Source: Sinohyriopsis cumingii (lineage: Eukaryota; Mollusca; Bivalvia; Unionida; Unionidae). From it: a stretch of DNA of 64,000 bases. Below, piece after piece: positions 9,166 through 16,914 of this stretch; the first letter of the stretch is position 1, and every line of letters starts with the position of its first letter. Below the pieces are notes generated by a model. The model worked only from the letters and a program-made list of their open reading frames with translations, was not told the DNA's origin and did not search any database. The stretch is from NCBI GenBank assembly GCA_028554795.2, contig CM068835.1:61007219-61071218 (forward strand), in the 5' to 3' direction. The position numbers were made by a program, and so were the translations under genes.

Positions 9166-9281
9166 AAATGTTGTGTTTAGAAAAAAAATGCCTTTGTCTT
9201 TTGTTTAGCTATAAGAATGTTGGATTGATGCTCTTTCATTTCTTACTATCCCTCTCATGAACGTTGCGGCTCGAAAACCAT

Positions 9282-9322
9282 GTGGGATGTTTTCCTTCAC
9301 GTCCGCGCTTTGACTTTAAGAA
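9282..9322 (+). promoter_or_regulatory. Accessory promoter cassette A1 (single box)
   Basis: Contains the shared box ATGTTTTCCTTCACGTCCGC followed by GCGCTTT and a TATA-like CTTTAAGAA. It lies about 50-90 nt before the accessory gene at 9374. The same box recurs before five other accessory genes in A and B. Confidence 0.75.
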
Positions 9323-9373
9323 GCGGGGTTGTTTCCAGTCTAACATCCATTGTCGACTCATCCTCCTAAGAAG

Positions 9374-9733
9374 ATGTGCTCCAAACTAGCTAAGCTCAAC
9401 GAAGCCTACGTGAATTTGCATAGGGTCAGACACAGTCTGATACCGAAGCCAGAAGAAATAGAGAATGTGAGAATGTTAAAAATCACTGAAGACCTGATAG
9501 AAGAGCTCTTCAGAGAAGAAATGAACAGGGAAAAAGAAGAATGGACAGAGAAGTACAGACTTCAGAGACAGCAGCAACAGCAGCAACAACAGCAACAGCA
9601 GCAACAACCTGAAGCTGACAGAGGCTTTGTCGATTGTCGTATCGACACCAAAGAGTTCTTCTTCTCTTTCCGAAGAAGCAGACCTATCGCCAGAAAGTCT
9701 ATCCTCAGAGGACATCGCATTCTTAGAAACTAA
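9374..9733 (+). CDS. Accessory gene acc1 (polyQ protein), element A
   Basis: 119 residues from the first ATG (MCSKLAKLNEAYV). The frame is also open upstream to a TTG at 9350, but no ATG is present there. Residues ~1-55 are a charged helical region, then a run of about 14 Gln encoded by mixed CAG/CAA. After the run the A frame gives a basic end (RRSRPIARK, ILRN). The B homologue reads the same DNA in another frame and ends acidic; the B-type frame in A would end at 9750. No known domain. It is followed by a histone-type 3' signal at 9764. It belongs with acc2 and acc3 to a possible paralogous helical family. Confidence 0.65.
   Translation: MCSKLAKLNEAYVNLHRVRHSLIPKPEEIENVRMLKITEDLIEELFREEMNREKEEWTEKYRLQRQQQQQQQQQQQQQPEADRGFVDCRIDTKEFFFSFRRSRPIARKSILRGHRILRN
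9569..9608 (+). repeat. CAG/CAA repeat encoding polyglutamine
   Basis: Interrupted CAG/CAA tract inside acc1. Its length and edge differ from the B copy (about 16267-16327), where the reading frame downstream is shifted. Confidence 0.85.
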
Positions 9734-9763
9734 AAAAAGAATGCCATAGCAAAAAAAAAAACC

Positions 9764-9803
9764 AGACCTTTTCAGGGCTACCCAATACTCTAGAAAAGAA
9801 ATA
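9764..9803 (+). terminator. Histone-type 3' stem-loop and downstream element after acc1 (A)
   Basis: The stem AGACCT/AGGGCT closes a TTTC loop at 9764-9779, with one A-G mismatch that the B copy lacks. It is followed by ACCCA and the purine-rich TCTAGAAAAGAAATA. It lies 30 nt after the stop codon at 9733. Confidence 0.75.
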
Positions 9804-10081
9804 ACGATCAATTTGCCAATGTGTGTAGGTAGAGTAGTGTGAAAATAAACACTAACTCTTTATTAATAGTGGAAGTGTATGTGTTTGTGTGTTAGTGTTT
9901 GTAAGTGCTTAAGTAAGTTGGTATGGATAGTAGATTAAAATGATGTCTTTTTCGGTGTTTGAGGTGTATATTTAGGGTTAAATTGGATTGCTTTGTGTAT
10001 GTAAATAGTCTATTGAATTGATTTATAAAAAATTTTAAAATAGTGATGGGTAGCATAAAAAAGTGAGTGAGTGTTTCTTTT
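9804..10081. other. Spacer between accessory genes
   Basis: AT-rich, non-coding. It contains AATAAA about 40 nt after the histone-type signal (~9844). Its sequence (AGTAGTGTG, ACACTAACTC, TAGTAGATTA words) is repeated in the spacers after acc2 in A and after acc1 and acc2 in B, so the whole gene-plus-spacer unit looks duplicated. Confidence 0.6.
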
Positions 10082-10183
10082 AGGTCCGCGCGTTGTTGTT
10101 GATTTTGGTCACGATCTAGGTAAGATGAATTTTATGTTTTTAGGGGGATGTTTTCCTTCACGTCCGCGCTTTTAGTATAAATT
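10082..10183 (+). promoter_or_regulatory. Accessory promoter cassette A2 (double box)
   Basis: Order: a partial box ending GTCCGCGCG, then the middle element GGTCACGATCTAGGTAAGAT (10107-10126), then a full box with ATGTTTTCCTTCACGTCCGC, then TATAAATT at 10176-10183. The ATG follows at 10239. Confidence 0.8.
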
Positions 10184-10238
10184 GAAACTCGCTGGGCAGT
10201 CTAGCTACCCTTGTTGATTGATCAACACAGCCAGAAGA

Positions 10239-10547
10239 ATGAATAGCAGAATAGTGAAACTGTTAGAACTCCAGATGCACCTGGAATATGCCAGGCGCAT
10301 AGTAAACGAACTATCAGCGGAGGCTATCGTAGAAGAAGCAAGAATGAAGAAAGAAGAGGAGGAGAGAAGAGAGAGGGAAGAAGAGGAAAAGAAAAGAGAA
10401 GAGAGGATGTCGTTCAATATTCCCGAGACAGAGGATTGGGGTGTTGAAGCGAATCATCCTCCCTCTGCGCTCCCCAGAAGAAAGGTGAAAGAAGACTGGG
10501 GAAGAAGATGCGTGTGTGGCGCCAGGCCAGGAAGGTGCAACCATTAG
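10239..10547 (+). CDS. Accessory gene acc2 (Glu/Lys/Arg coiled coil with Cys-rich end), element A
   Basis: 102 residues. An N-terminal helix (KLLELQMHLEYARRIVNELS) precedes a Glu/Arg/Lys-rich coiled-coil stretch (residues ~38-60). A conserved C-terminal motif follows (WGRRCVCGARPGRCNH) with three Cys and a His, possibly metal-binding (inference). B carries a 127-residue homologue in which the coiled-coil stretch is longer through repeated RRYKEEE units, while the ends are conserved. No known family. A histone-type hairpin lies 31 nt after the stop. Confidence 0.7.
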   Translation: MNSRIVKLLELQMHLEYARRIVNELSAEAIVEEARMKKEEEERREREEEEKKREERMSFNIPETEDWGVEANHPPSALPRRKVKEDWGRRCVCGARPGRCNH

Positions 10548-10578
10548 ATAGGTGCATCAGGAGTTCAAAAAAACCAAC

Positions 10579-10619
10579 AGCCCTTTTAAGGGCTACCCAA
10601 TACTCTAGAAAAGAAATAA
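10579..10619 (+). terminator. Histone-type 3' stem-loop and downstream element after acc2 (A)
   Basis: Perfect 6-bp stem AGCCCT/AGGGCT with loop TTTA at 10579-10594, then ACCCA, then CTCTAGAAAAGAAATAAC. It lies 31 nt after the stop codon. Confidence 0.82.
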
Positions 10620-10824
10620 CTATTAATTTGCCAATGTGTGTAGGTAGAGTAGTGTGTATATAAACACTAACTCTTTTTAAAAAAATGTGAGGGTATGTGT
10701 TTGTGTGTTTGTGTTTGTAAGAGTAAAGGTATGTTTGTGCGAATAGTAGATTATGGGTTTCTTTATTGTTTCTTAGCAAATGTGGAGAGTATAGTTAGGG
10801 TTATATTATATGAATTGAAAAAGT

Positions 10825-10935
10825 AGGGGGATGTTTTCCTTCACGTCCGCGCGATGTTTGGTCATGATCTAGGTAAGATCCATTTTATGTTTTAGGGGGA
10901 TGTTTTCCTTCACGTACGCGCTTTAAGTATAAGAA
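10825..10935 (+). promoter_or_regulatory. Accessory promoter cassette A3 (double box)
   Basis: A full box at 10826-10852, the middle element GGTCATGATCTAGGTAAGAT at 10860-10879, a second box (with CACGTACGCGC) at about 10894-10921, then TATAAG at 10928. The ATG is at 10974. Confidence 0.82.
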
Positions 10936-10973
10936 CCCACAGTATTCGTCGTTCAAACCATTCTACATAGAAG

Positions 10974-11312
10974 ATGGCTTCAAACCACCTGGATAAATTT
11001 CAATCATTGCAAGACGTCCTTGACAATTTGGGAATGATAGAACAAATGCTCGTACGACTAGTTGAAGATCACTATTCTTATAGTCCGCATAGAGTAAAAA
11101 TGGAAATTAATAATTTAAGTAAAGCAAAGGATATGATAAGTGGTGTGATGAAGGAAATAAAGGAGGAGAAGGAGGATGAAGAGGAAAGGACAAGGATGAC
11201 AGCATGGAATGAAAAAATTGAAAAAGAAGAAGAAAATGAGAAGAGGAAGAAAGAAGAAGAGGAGGAAGAGAAGAAAGAAGAGGAGGAGAAAAAAAGAAGA
11301 AAAATAGTGTAG
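10974..11312 (+). CDS. Accessory gene acc3, element A
   Basis: 112 residues. The N-terminal 60 residues are helical (LVRLVEDHYSYSPHRVKMEI, LSKAKDMISGVMKEIKEE). The rest is a Glu/Lys-rich coiled coil. It occupies the same terminal slot and has the same promoter and 3' signal as the B gene at 14063-14656, but the two proteins are clearly different, apart from a weak helical match. It reads outward into the TIR, which supplies its hairpin 70 nt after the stop. Confidence 0.65.
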   Translation: MASNHLDKFQSLQDVLDNLGMIEQMLVRLVEDHYSYSPHRVKMEINNLSKAKDMISGVMKEIKEEKEDEEERTRMTAWNEKIEKEEENEKRKKEEEEEEKKEEEEKKRRKIV

Positions 11313-11379
11313 GTGAGAAAATAAGAAGTTGGTGGAGGAAAAGAAGAAATTAGAAAGCAGAAGAAGAAGAAGAAAACCC

Positions 11380-11752
11380 AAAGGCCCTTTTCAGGGCCCC
11401 CCATATTTCTCGAAAAGAGATAGCCTTTCATTGCCTACCCTTTTTTATTTTGTTTTTTATTTTTTTTAAAAATAGAGACCCTCCCTGTTTCAATTTTACA
11501 TAGACCCTATACAGTCCCAGGGGTTTTTGGCCATGTTAAATTTACATAGACCCTATATTGTCCCAGGGTTTTTGGCCATGTTAATTCCCATAGACCCTAT
11601 ATTGTCCCACGATTTTTGGCCATGTTAATTCCCATAGACCCTATATTGTCCCACGATTTTTCTCCATGTTAAATTTACATAGACCCTATATGTTCCCAAG
11701 GGTGTTTTTAATGATAAGTCCCATAGACCCTATAGGATCCCCATTCACTACT
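11380..11752. repeat. Right terminal inverted repeat of element A with 45-bp units
   Basis: It runs from the histone-type hairpin to the terminal ACTACT. From 11495 to 11740 the word TAGACCCTAT recurs every 45 bp (11501, 11546, 11591, 11636, 11681, ~11724), with CCATGTTAA between. It has the same layout as the B TIRs but diverged unit sequences. The left TIR is outside the window. Confidence 0.8.
11383..11424 (+). terminator. Histone-type 3' stem-loop and downstream element after acc3 (A), inside the TIR
   Basis: Perfect stem GGCCCT/AGGGCC with loop TTTC at 11383-11398, followed by CCCCA and TTTCTCGAAAAGAGATAG, which matches the purine-rich histone downstream element. Confidence 0.83.
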
Positions 11753-12556
11753 TCCGATTCTTGAATGACATCAGTAAGTCTTTTCGGAAATCAGAATTTT
11801 TTTTGTGCTAATAATCCCCAAAGATCCGCTGGGACAGGGTATGTTTGAACCTTTCCGCAGTGCCCTACCTCCCGCCCTCACTCCACCTCACCTGCACACC
11901 GTACTTGGCCAAGAGTTGCGACCCGGAGCCCATACACTCCATGTTGGAGTCAGCATACAGCACACTGGGTCATTATAACGCTTCCCACGTGTAGACAGAT
12001 GCCTAAGCCTCAGCGACTTTGGGTACATCATTTATGGACAATGGCTCGGCTAGGCTTCCTTGTAACATTTGGTGACATCAACCGTAGTCAGCGCATACTC
12101 GTAGGTGTAATTCCCAATCTAGTCACACGGCAGAATCTAGAGGTCCACCTCGTGTATTTTGTTAGGGATTGATTGAAACATTTAACGTGAAGCCTATAAA
12201 TAAATCTTCCGCAATGGTACGCTTCTTGAGCTACTCCCTGGCAACATCTTATCAGGAGACATTGTCAGCTTGTTGACCGCTGCAATGCTCATTAACCGCG
12301 CGGGCTGTATGATATTGCCACATGCTTAGAATGCATTGTTTTTTGTTGTTTGCTTCTGAAATGGTGGGTCTTAAACTGCAGCTTGCTGTTTCATTGTTCC
12401 GAGACGATACGTATCAAGCATGGTGACGTAGATGCCCGATTTCGATGTCGCTAGGGTTCATCATTAGCACCGTTGTGCTTCAACAACATCTTCACATATC
12501 GAAACGTCTGTTTGAGTTTGTAAATAAAGCAGACGTAGACGACGTTTTCGTAAAGT

Positions 12557-12560
<4 letters not shown>

Positions 12561-12594
<34 letters not shown>
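12561..12594. repeat. GA dinucleotide microsatellite
   Basis: An uninterrupted (GA)n run, followed by AGATAGATAGATA. Confidence 0.95.
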
Positions 12595-12598
<4 letters not shown>

Positions 12599-13658
12599 GA
12601 GAGAGGTAAAGTGGGAGAGAGAGGTGAAGAGATAGATAGATAGATATTTTGTTTATAATGGTTGGGATGATGCTAGATTGTTGTTTAGTGTGAACTAGAT
12701 AGCTAGAGGAATATACTAATGTCTGTGTGTGTGTTCGGACAGGAAGCTTTTAGGGACCGGAGGAGCTGTAGGAGACAGAGAAGGGAAATACCCTGGTACA
12801 ATTGGTCCCGAGTCTCTGGGAGACAAGAAAAGGAGAGAACGGAAGTGGAGGAAGTGGAAGGGTGAAGGACGTAGTTGTTGGACTGAAGGGGTACTGTGTA
12901 CCAGTCAAGAAATACTACAGATGAGTAGAAACACAGGACAGGAGTAAAATCTATCACACTAATAGGCCGTCACTTGGTCGAGTGAAAGACAAGTGATAGA
13001 GTTTTGAATATTGAATTTCATTTGAGGAAGGACTATCTGTAATTGAATGGCATTAAATTTGTTGTTTATTTGAATTTCACCTTGTGTATTCAGTAATTTA
13101 ACTGTCGGCATCGCTGACTGGGGGCTCGGAGCTTTGCATCTCCATCACTACTTCAATTTCTAACAAAAACGAGCCAGGGTGGGTCTTCTGTAATAATTAA
13201 AGATAATACTGGGAGCACCCCACCCCAACGTAAGGCAGTCTACGACGAGACCTCTTTACATTTACATTTTGTTATGTCGCTTCTAGACACCATGCTTCCA
13301 CCGAGAGCATTTTTTCTTCAGAGCCATACCGGATGTAGTTCCGTACGCCCCTAACAGTTGCTTTTGTAATCGCGAGAACCGCAACCGCCAACGATTCTGG
13401 AATTGCTGAGCAAAATATAAGTATTCAGCCGCTTTTTTATCTGGGTAGCCTCAGATTTCAATAACTTTAATGTTATCATGTTCTGTTGTTTGTCCTCCTT
13501 GACATAGGTTAGGTTTGGCTAGCTACTAGGGAACATTGCCAGTTAATTTTTTTTCGGAGAAGATCGCAAAGAACTTGCACTATTTTTTTTTAATTCACAT
13601 TTTATTCTCGCAATCTAGATCTTGCTGAGAACAACCTTATTTTAATTGTGCTTTTCAA

Positions 13659-13707
13659 TTATAACGACGGGATTTCCACAGGCCCGTCAATGACACGATT
13701 CGGTTCA
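13659..13707 (-). pseudogene. Distal piece of a possible host exon split by element B
   Basis: On the minus strand, the frame that enters element B at 30230 continues in phase across one copy of the target duplication for 17 codons to a TAA at 13659-13661. This is the small distal fragment of the putative secreted-protein exon at 30224-30447. The open run is short enough to be chance. Confidence 0.3.
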
Positions 13708-13713
13708 TCCGTG
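13708..13713. repeat. Target site duplication, left copy (TCCGTG)
   Basis: TCCGTG directly precedes the AGTAGT terminus of element B and is repeated exactly after the other terminus at 30224-30229. Confidence 0.93.
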
Positions 13714-14053
13714 AGTAGTTAAGTGGGATACCCTACGTACAATGGGAATTAGCATTACAGGGACCCCTGGGACACTCTACGTACAATGGAAATTTAACAT
13801 GGCGAAAAATCGTGGGACACTTTACGTACAAGGGGAATTTAACATGGCGAAAAATCGTGGGTCACTCTACGTACAAGGGGAATTTAACATGGGAATAGAG
13901 TTTGGGTTTGTTTAGGGACAAGGGGAATTGAACATGGGATTTTTTTTTTTTTTAAAAAAAAAAATTTTTTTAAATTTAAATTTAAATTTAGGCAATTGAA
14001 AGGCTATCTCTTTTCGAGAAATATAGTTGGCCCTGAAAAGGGCCTTTGGGTTT
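13714..14053. repeat. Left terminal inverted repeat of element B
   Basis: Inverted match to 29896-30223. Outer part: three to four 45-bp units (TACGTA at 13778, 13823, 13868) with AATTTAACATGG words. Then an A/T-rich block, and the inner end is the histone-type hairpin used by acc3. Confidence 0.93.
14006..14044 (-). terminator. Histone-type 3' stem-loop and downstream element after acc3 (B), inside the TIR
   Basis: On the minus strand: perfect stem GGCCCT/AGGGCC with loop TTTC (14029-14044), flank AACTA, then TTTCTCGAAAAGAGATAG. It lies 18 nt after the acc3 stop at 14063. Confidence 0.83.
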
Positions 14054-14062
14054 TTTCTTCTT

Positions 14063-14656
14063 TTAACTTCTTAACTTTTTCCACCATCCTCTTATTTTGT
14101 CCATCATTCCTTTCTTTTTCTTCTTTTCTGTTTCCGGCATCCAGTCCGGGTGGCCCATGGCCCGGAACTTCTCTTGGATTTTCATCCAGTTTGTGTTCAG
14201 TTTTTCTAGTTCTTCCTTTTTTTTATTTTCTTCTTCTTTTCTTTCCTTTGACCACTTTTCTTTGATCTTCTTGACCTCTTCGGTCAGTACATTCCTCATT
14301 AGTTCTTCAGCTTTCTTAAGTTTTTCTAACCCCCACTTCGCGAAACACCAATCTGTCCATTCTGCAATGTCTTCTAGAAAGCACCTTGCACTCGTCACAT
14401 GATCTATTGCTTCTTTTAACTTACCCACTTTCACATACGGTAGGTTAATTAAACCTCTGATTCTCTTCTCCTCATCCTCTATCATTTCTTTTACAATATT
14501 TACTGATAAGTGTAGGCTGGTTACTTGTCTTGAGTCGAAGTCTTTTGTCACTGCATACCTCGATTCCTGTTCAACCCTTTCTGCTACACTCAGTCCATCT
14601 ACCATCCAATACCAACTTCCCATAAGATCGTGGTATAAAGCTGAAGCTGCTGGCAT
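14063..14656 (-). CDS. Accessory gene acc3, element B
   Basis: 197 residues, the largest accessory protein. It has an N-terminal aromatic region (residues ~1-25), then helices including VKVGKLKEAIDHVTSARCFL. A long Lys/Glu coiled coil follows (residues ~115-160), and a basic Trp-rich end (IRGWWKKLRS). No known domain. It reads outward toward the element end. Promoter cassette at 14708-14820, histone-type hairpin 18 nt after the stop. It shares its position and signals, but little sequence, with acc3 of element A. Confidence 0.7.
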   Translation of the reverse strand: MPAASALYHDLMGSWYWMVDGLSVAERVEQESRYAVTKDFDSRQVTSLHLSVNIVKEMIEDEEKRIRGLINLPYVKVGKLKEAIDHVTSARCFLEDIAEWTDWCFAKWGLEKLKKAEELMRNVLTEEVKKIKEKWSKERKEEENKKKEELEKLNTNWMKIQEKFRAMGHPDWMPETEKKKKKGMMDKIRGWWKKLRS

Positions 14657-14707
14657 CTTCTTGTTTGCTTATTCCGTAGAATGGGCTCCAATGACCAACA
14701 CTGTTAG

Positions 14708-14820
14708 TTTTATAGTGAAAGCGCGTACGTGATGGAAAACATCCCCTAAAAAACATAAAATTGATCTTACCTAGATCATGACCAAACAACGCGCGGACGT
14801 GAAGGAAAACATCCCCCTAC
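14708..14820 (-). promoter_or_regulatory. Accessory promoter cassette B3 (double box)
   Basis: Reading the minus strand: a full box ending CGTCCGCGCG, the middle element GGTCATGATCTAGGTAAGAT, a second box (with CACGTACGCGC), then CACTATAAAAC. The ATG follows at 14656. Confidence 0.82.
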
Positions 14821-14840
14821 TTTCTCATTTCATATAATAA

Positions 14841-15105
14841 AAACCCAAACTATACTCTCCACATACGCTAAGAAACAATAAACAAAATCCATAATCTACT
14901 ATCCACACAATCGTACGTGAGCGGTTACAAAACCCAAACTATACTCTCCACATACGCTAAGAACAATAAACAAAATCCATAATCTACTATCCACACAATC
15001 GTACGTGAGCGCTTACAAAACCCTAACTATACTCTTCACCTACGCTAAGAAACAATAAAGAAACCCATAATCTACTATTCACACAAACATACCTTAGCTC
15101 TTACA
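14841..15105. repeat. Three tandem copies of an 88-89-bp spacer unit
   Basis: Units begin at 14841, 14930 and 15018, each with AACCCAAACTATACTCT (or AACCCTAACTATACTCT in the third), AATCTACTAT and a GTACGTGAGCG-like end. Element A has a single copy of the equivalent spacer (about 10720-10805). Confidence 0.85.
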
Positions 15106-15200
15106 AGCACCAACACACAAACACATACCCTCACACTATCTTAAAAAAGAGTTAGTGTTTATATTTACACTACTCTACCTACACATTGGCAAATTGATGG

Positions 15201-15241
15201 TTATTTCTTTTCTAGAGTATTGGGTAGCCCTGAAAAGGGCT
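15201..15241 (-). terminator. Histone-type 3' stem-loop and downstream element after acc2 (B)
   Basis: Minus strand: perfect stem AGCCCT/AGGGCT with loop TTTC (15226-15241), then ACCCA, then ACTCTAGAAAAGAAATAA. It lies 31 nt after the stop. Confidence 0.84.
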
Positions 15242-15272
15242 GTTTTTTGTTTGGAACTTCATGGACACCTGG

Positions 15273-15656
15273 TTAATGGTGGCACCTTCCAGGCCTGGCG
15301 CCGCATACACATCTTATCCCCCAGTTACTTTTTACCTTTTGGGGGGAGAGAGCAGAGGCAGGATATGTCGCTTCAGAATCCCAATTTTCGCTCTCTGGGA
15401 TTCTGAAATTTCTTCTTCTTCTCTCCTTTTCCTCCTCCTCCTCCTCCTCTTCTTTGTATCTTCTCTCCTCCTCTTTGTATCTTCTTTCCTCTTCTTCTTT
15501 ATATCTTCTCTCCTCCTCTTCTTTGTTTCTTTTTTCCTCCTCCTCTCTTATCCTTCCCTCCTCCACAATGGCTTCCGCGGCCAGTTCATTTAATATGCGC
15601 CTGGCATATTCCAGTTGCACATGAAGTTCCAACAGTTTCTCCAGTCTCGTGTTCAT
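15273..15656 (-). CDS. Accessory gene acc2, element B
   Basis: 127 residues, homologous to the A gene at 10239-10547. An N-terminal helix (KLLELHVQLEYARRILNELA) precedes a coiled-coil region expanded by repeated RRYKEEE units. The end is conserved (WGIRCVCGARPGRCHH). The repeated units make the central region prone to length change while the two ends are kept, which suggests the ends carry the function. Promoter cassette upstream, histone-type hairpin 31 nt after the stop. Confidence 0.75.
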   Translation of the reverse strand: MNTRLEKLLELHVQLEYARRILNELAAEAIVEEGRIREEEEKRNKEEEERRYKEEEERRYKEEERRYKEEEEEEEEKERRRRNFRIPESENWDSEATYPASALSPQKVKSNWGIRCVCGARPGRCHH

Positions 15657-15705
15657 TTTTGGTGTTGATCAATCAACAAGGGTAGTTGGACTGCCGAACG
15701 AGTTT

Positions 15706-15808
15706 CAATTTATAGTGAAAGCGCGGACGTGAAGGAAAACATCCCCTAAAAACATAAAATTGATCTTACCTAGATCATGACCAAAAAACAACAACGCTCG
15801 GACCTAAA
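15706..15808 (-). promoter_or_regulatory. Accessory promoter cassette B2 (double box)
   Basis: Minus strand: a partial GTCCGAGCG box, then GGTCATGATCTAGGTAAGAT, then a full box, then CACTATAAATTG. It closely matches cassette A2. Confidence 0.82.
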
Positions 15809-16080
15809 AGAAACACTCACTCACTTTTTTTATGCTACCCATCACTATTTTAAAATTTTTTTATAAATCACTTCAATAGACTATCCACATACGCAAAGCA
15901 ATCCAATCTAACTCCAAATATACACCTCAAACACCAAAAAAGACATCATTTTAATCTACTATCCATACCAACTTACTTAAGCACTTACTAACACACAAAC
16001 ACATACCCTCACATTTTTTAAAAAAGAGTTAGTGTTTATTTTCACACTACTCTACCTACACACATTGGCAAATCGATCGT

Positions 16081-16121
16081 TATTTCTTTTCTAGAGTATT
16101 GGGGTAGCCCTGAAAAGGGCT
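16081..16121 (-). terminator. Histone-type 3' stem-loop and downstream element after acc1 (B)
   Basis: Minus strand: perfect stem AGCCCT/AGGGCT with loop TTTC (16106-16121), flank ACCCCA, then ACTCTAGAAAAGAAATAA. It lies 16 nt after the acc1 stop at 16138. Confidence 0.84.
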
Positions 16122-16137
16122 GTTTTTTTTTTGTTTG

Positions 16138-16521
16138 CTATGGCATTCTTTTTTTAGTTTCTAAGAATGCGATGTCCTCTGAGGATAGACTTTCTGGCGA
16201 TAGGTCTGCTTCTTCGGAAAGAAAAGAAGAACTCTTTGGTGTCGATACGGCAATCGACAAAGCCTCTGTCAGGTTCAGGTTGCTGTTCTGTTGCTGTTGT
16301 TGTTGTTGTTGCTGCTGTTGCTGCTGTCTCTGAAGTCTGTACTTCTCTGTCCATTCTTCCTTCTCCCTGTTCATTTCTTCTCTGAAGAGCTCTTCTATCA
16401 AGTCTTCAGTGACTTTTAACATTCTCACATTCTCTATTTCTTCTGGATTAGGTATCAGACTGTGTCTGACCCTATGCAATTTCACGTAGGCTTCGTTGAG
16501 TTTAGCTAGTTTGGAGCACAT
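16138..16521 (-). CDS. Accessory gene acc1 (polyQ protein), element B
   Basis: 127 residues from the first ATG (MCSKLAKLNEAYVKLHRVRH). A helical charged region is followed by about 15 Gln (CAG/CAA) and then a Ser/Glu-rich acidic end (LSEEADLSPESLSSEDIAFL). Element A reads the homologous DNA after the Gln run in another frame and ends basic. The acidic version looks more like a natural protein, so the A copy is probably the shifted one (inference). Promoter with a single box at 16573-16614. Confidence 0.68.
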   Translation of the reverse strand: MCSKLAKLNEAYVKLHRVRHSLIPNPEEIENVRMLKVTEDLIEELFREEMNREKEEWTEKYRLQRQQQQQQQQQQQQQNSNLNLTEALSIAVSTPKSSSFLSEEADLSPESLSSEDIAFLETKKRMP

Positions 16522-16572
16522 CTTCTTAGGAGGATGAGTCGCCAATGGATGGTTAGACTGGAAACAACCCGG

Positions 16573-16614
16573 TTCTTAAAGTCAAAGCGCGGACGTGAAG
16601 GAAAACATCCCCCA
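16573..16614 (-). promoter_or_regulatory. Accessory promoter cassette B1 (single box)
   Basis: Minus strand: ATGTTTTCCTTCACGTCCGC, then GCGCTTTGACTTTAAGAA, as in cassette A1. Confidence 0.75.
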
Positions 16615-16844
16615 CACGGTTTTTGAGTCGCAACGTTTAGTGAGTGTCATGAGAGGGATAGTAAGAAATGAAAGAGCATCAATCCAACATTCTTATAGCT
16701 AAACAAAAGACAAAGGCATTTTTTTCAAAACACAACATTTTTTATTCAAAAATCACTTAACACTAAACAACAACTCTAACATTTTTAACAATAATCCAAC
16801 ATCATAACATCAAACAATTTTTTTCAAAACACAACATTTTTTCC

Positions 16845-16909
16845 ACAGTCTCATCACATTCCATCTTTAAAGTTTCTCCACTAGGTAAAGAGGGATAACA
16901 GTCTTCCAT
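16845..16909 (-). pseudogene. Remnant of the 168-residue gene; protease deleted
   Basis: The first ~20 codons match the A gene at 7945, after which the sequence jumps to DNA equivalent to A ~9055, past the protease stop. About 1 kb is missing, removing the rest of this gene and the whole adenain gene. Confidence 0.85.
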
Positions 16910-16914
16910 GGTTT

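Larger units (their letters stand above)
1..11752 (+). mobile_element. Polinton/Maverick element A (right part, left end outside the window)
   Basis: Core Polinton genes lie in one orientation: ATPase, integrase with chromodomain, penton-like, pVI/pX-like, major capsid protein and adenain protease, followed by three accessory genes. The right end is placed at 11752 because it finishes in ACTACT after an array of 45-bp units, exactly as element B finishes at its target duplication. The next six bases are TCCGAT; the matching left copy is outside the window. PolB must lie to the left, judging from the gene order of B. A is about as well preserved as B but carries its own lesions: frameshifts in the first gene, a truncation near 2722, and a broken penton gene. 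Confidence 0.93.
11753..13707. other. Host DNA between elements A and B
   Basis: No supported gene. It contains a GA microsatellite at about 12561-12594 followed by GATA repeats, and otherwise unique-looking sequence. A TGGGGGCTCG word at about 13119 resembles part of a tRNA-Pro primer site, but no LTR was found. Confidence 0.6.

Noticed and set aside
9282..9311. Accessory promoter box as a canonical E2F site
   Set aside because: The CGCGCTTT end only partly fits the E2F consensus; S-phase control is argued from the 3' ends, not from this.
9350..9373. Upstream TTG start for acc1
   Set aside because: Present in both copies but non-ATG; the first ATG (9374, and 16521 in B) is in a better position and fully conserved.
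11078..11431. Ser/Phe/Leu-rich minus-strand frames opposite the accessory genes
   Set aside because: They are complements of Glu/Lys-rich coiled-coil codons (also at 10205, 10314, 14097 and 28275).
13110..13135. TGGGGGCTCG primer-site-like word suggesting an LTR retroelement
   Set aside because: Only ten bases match and no paired LTR or retroelement coding was found nearby.
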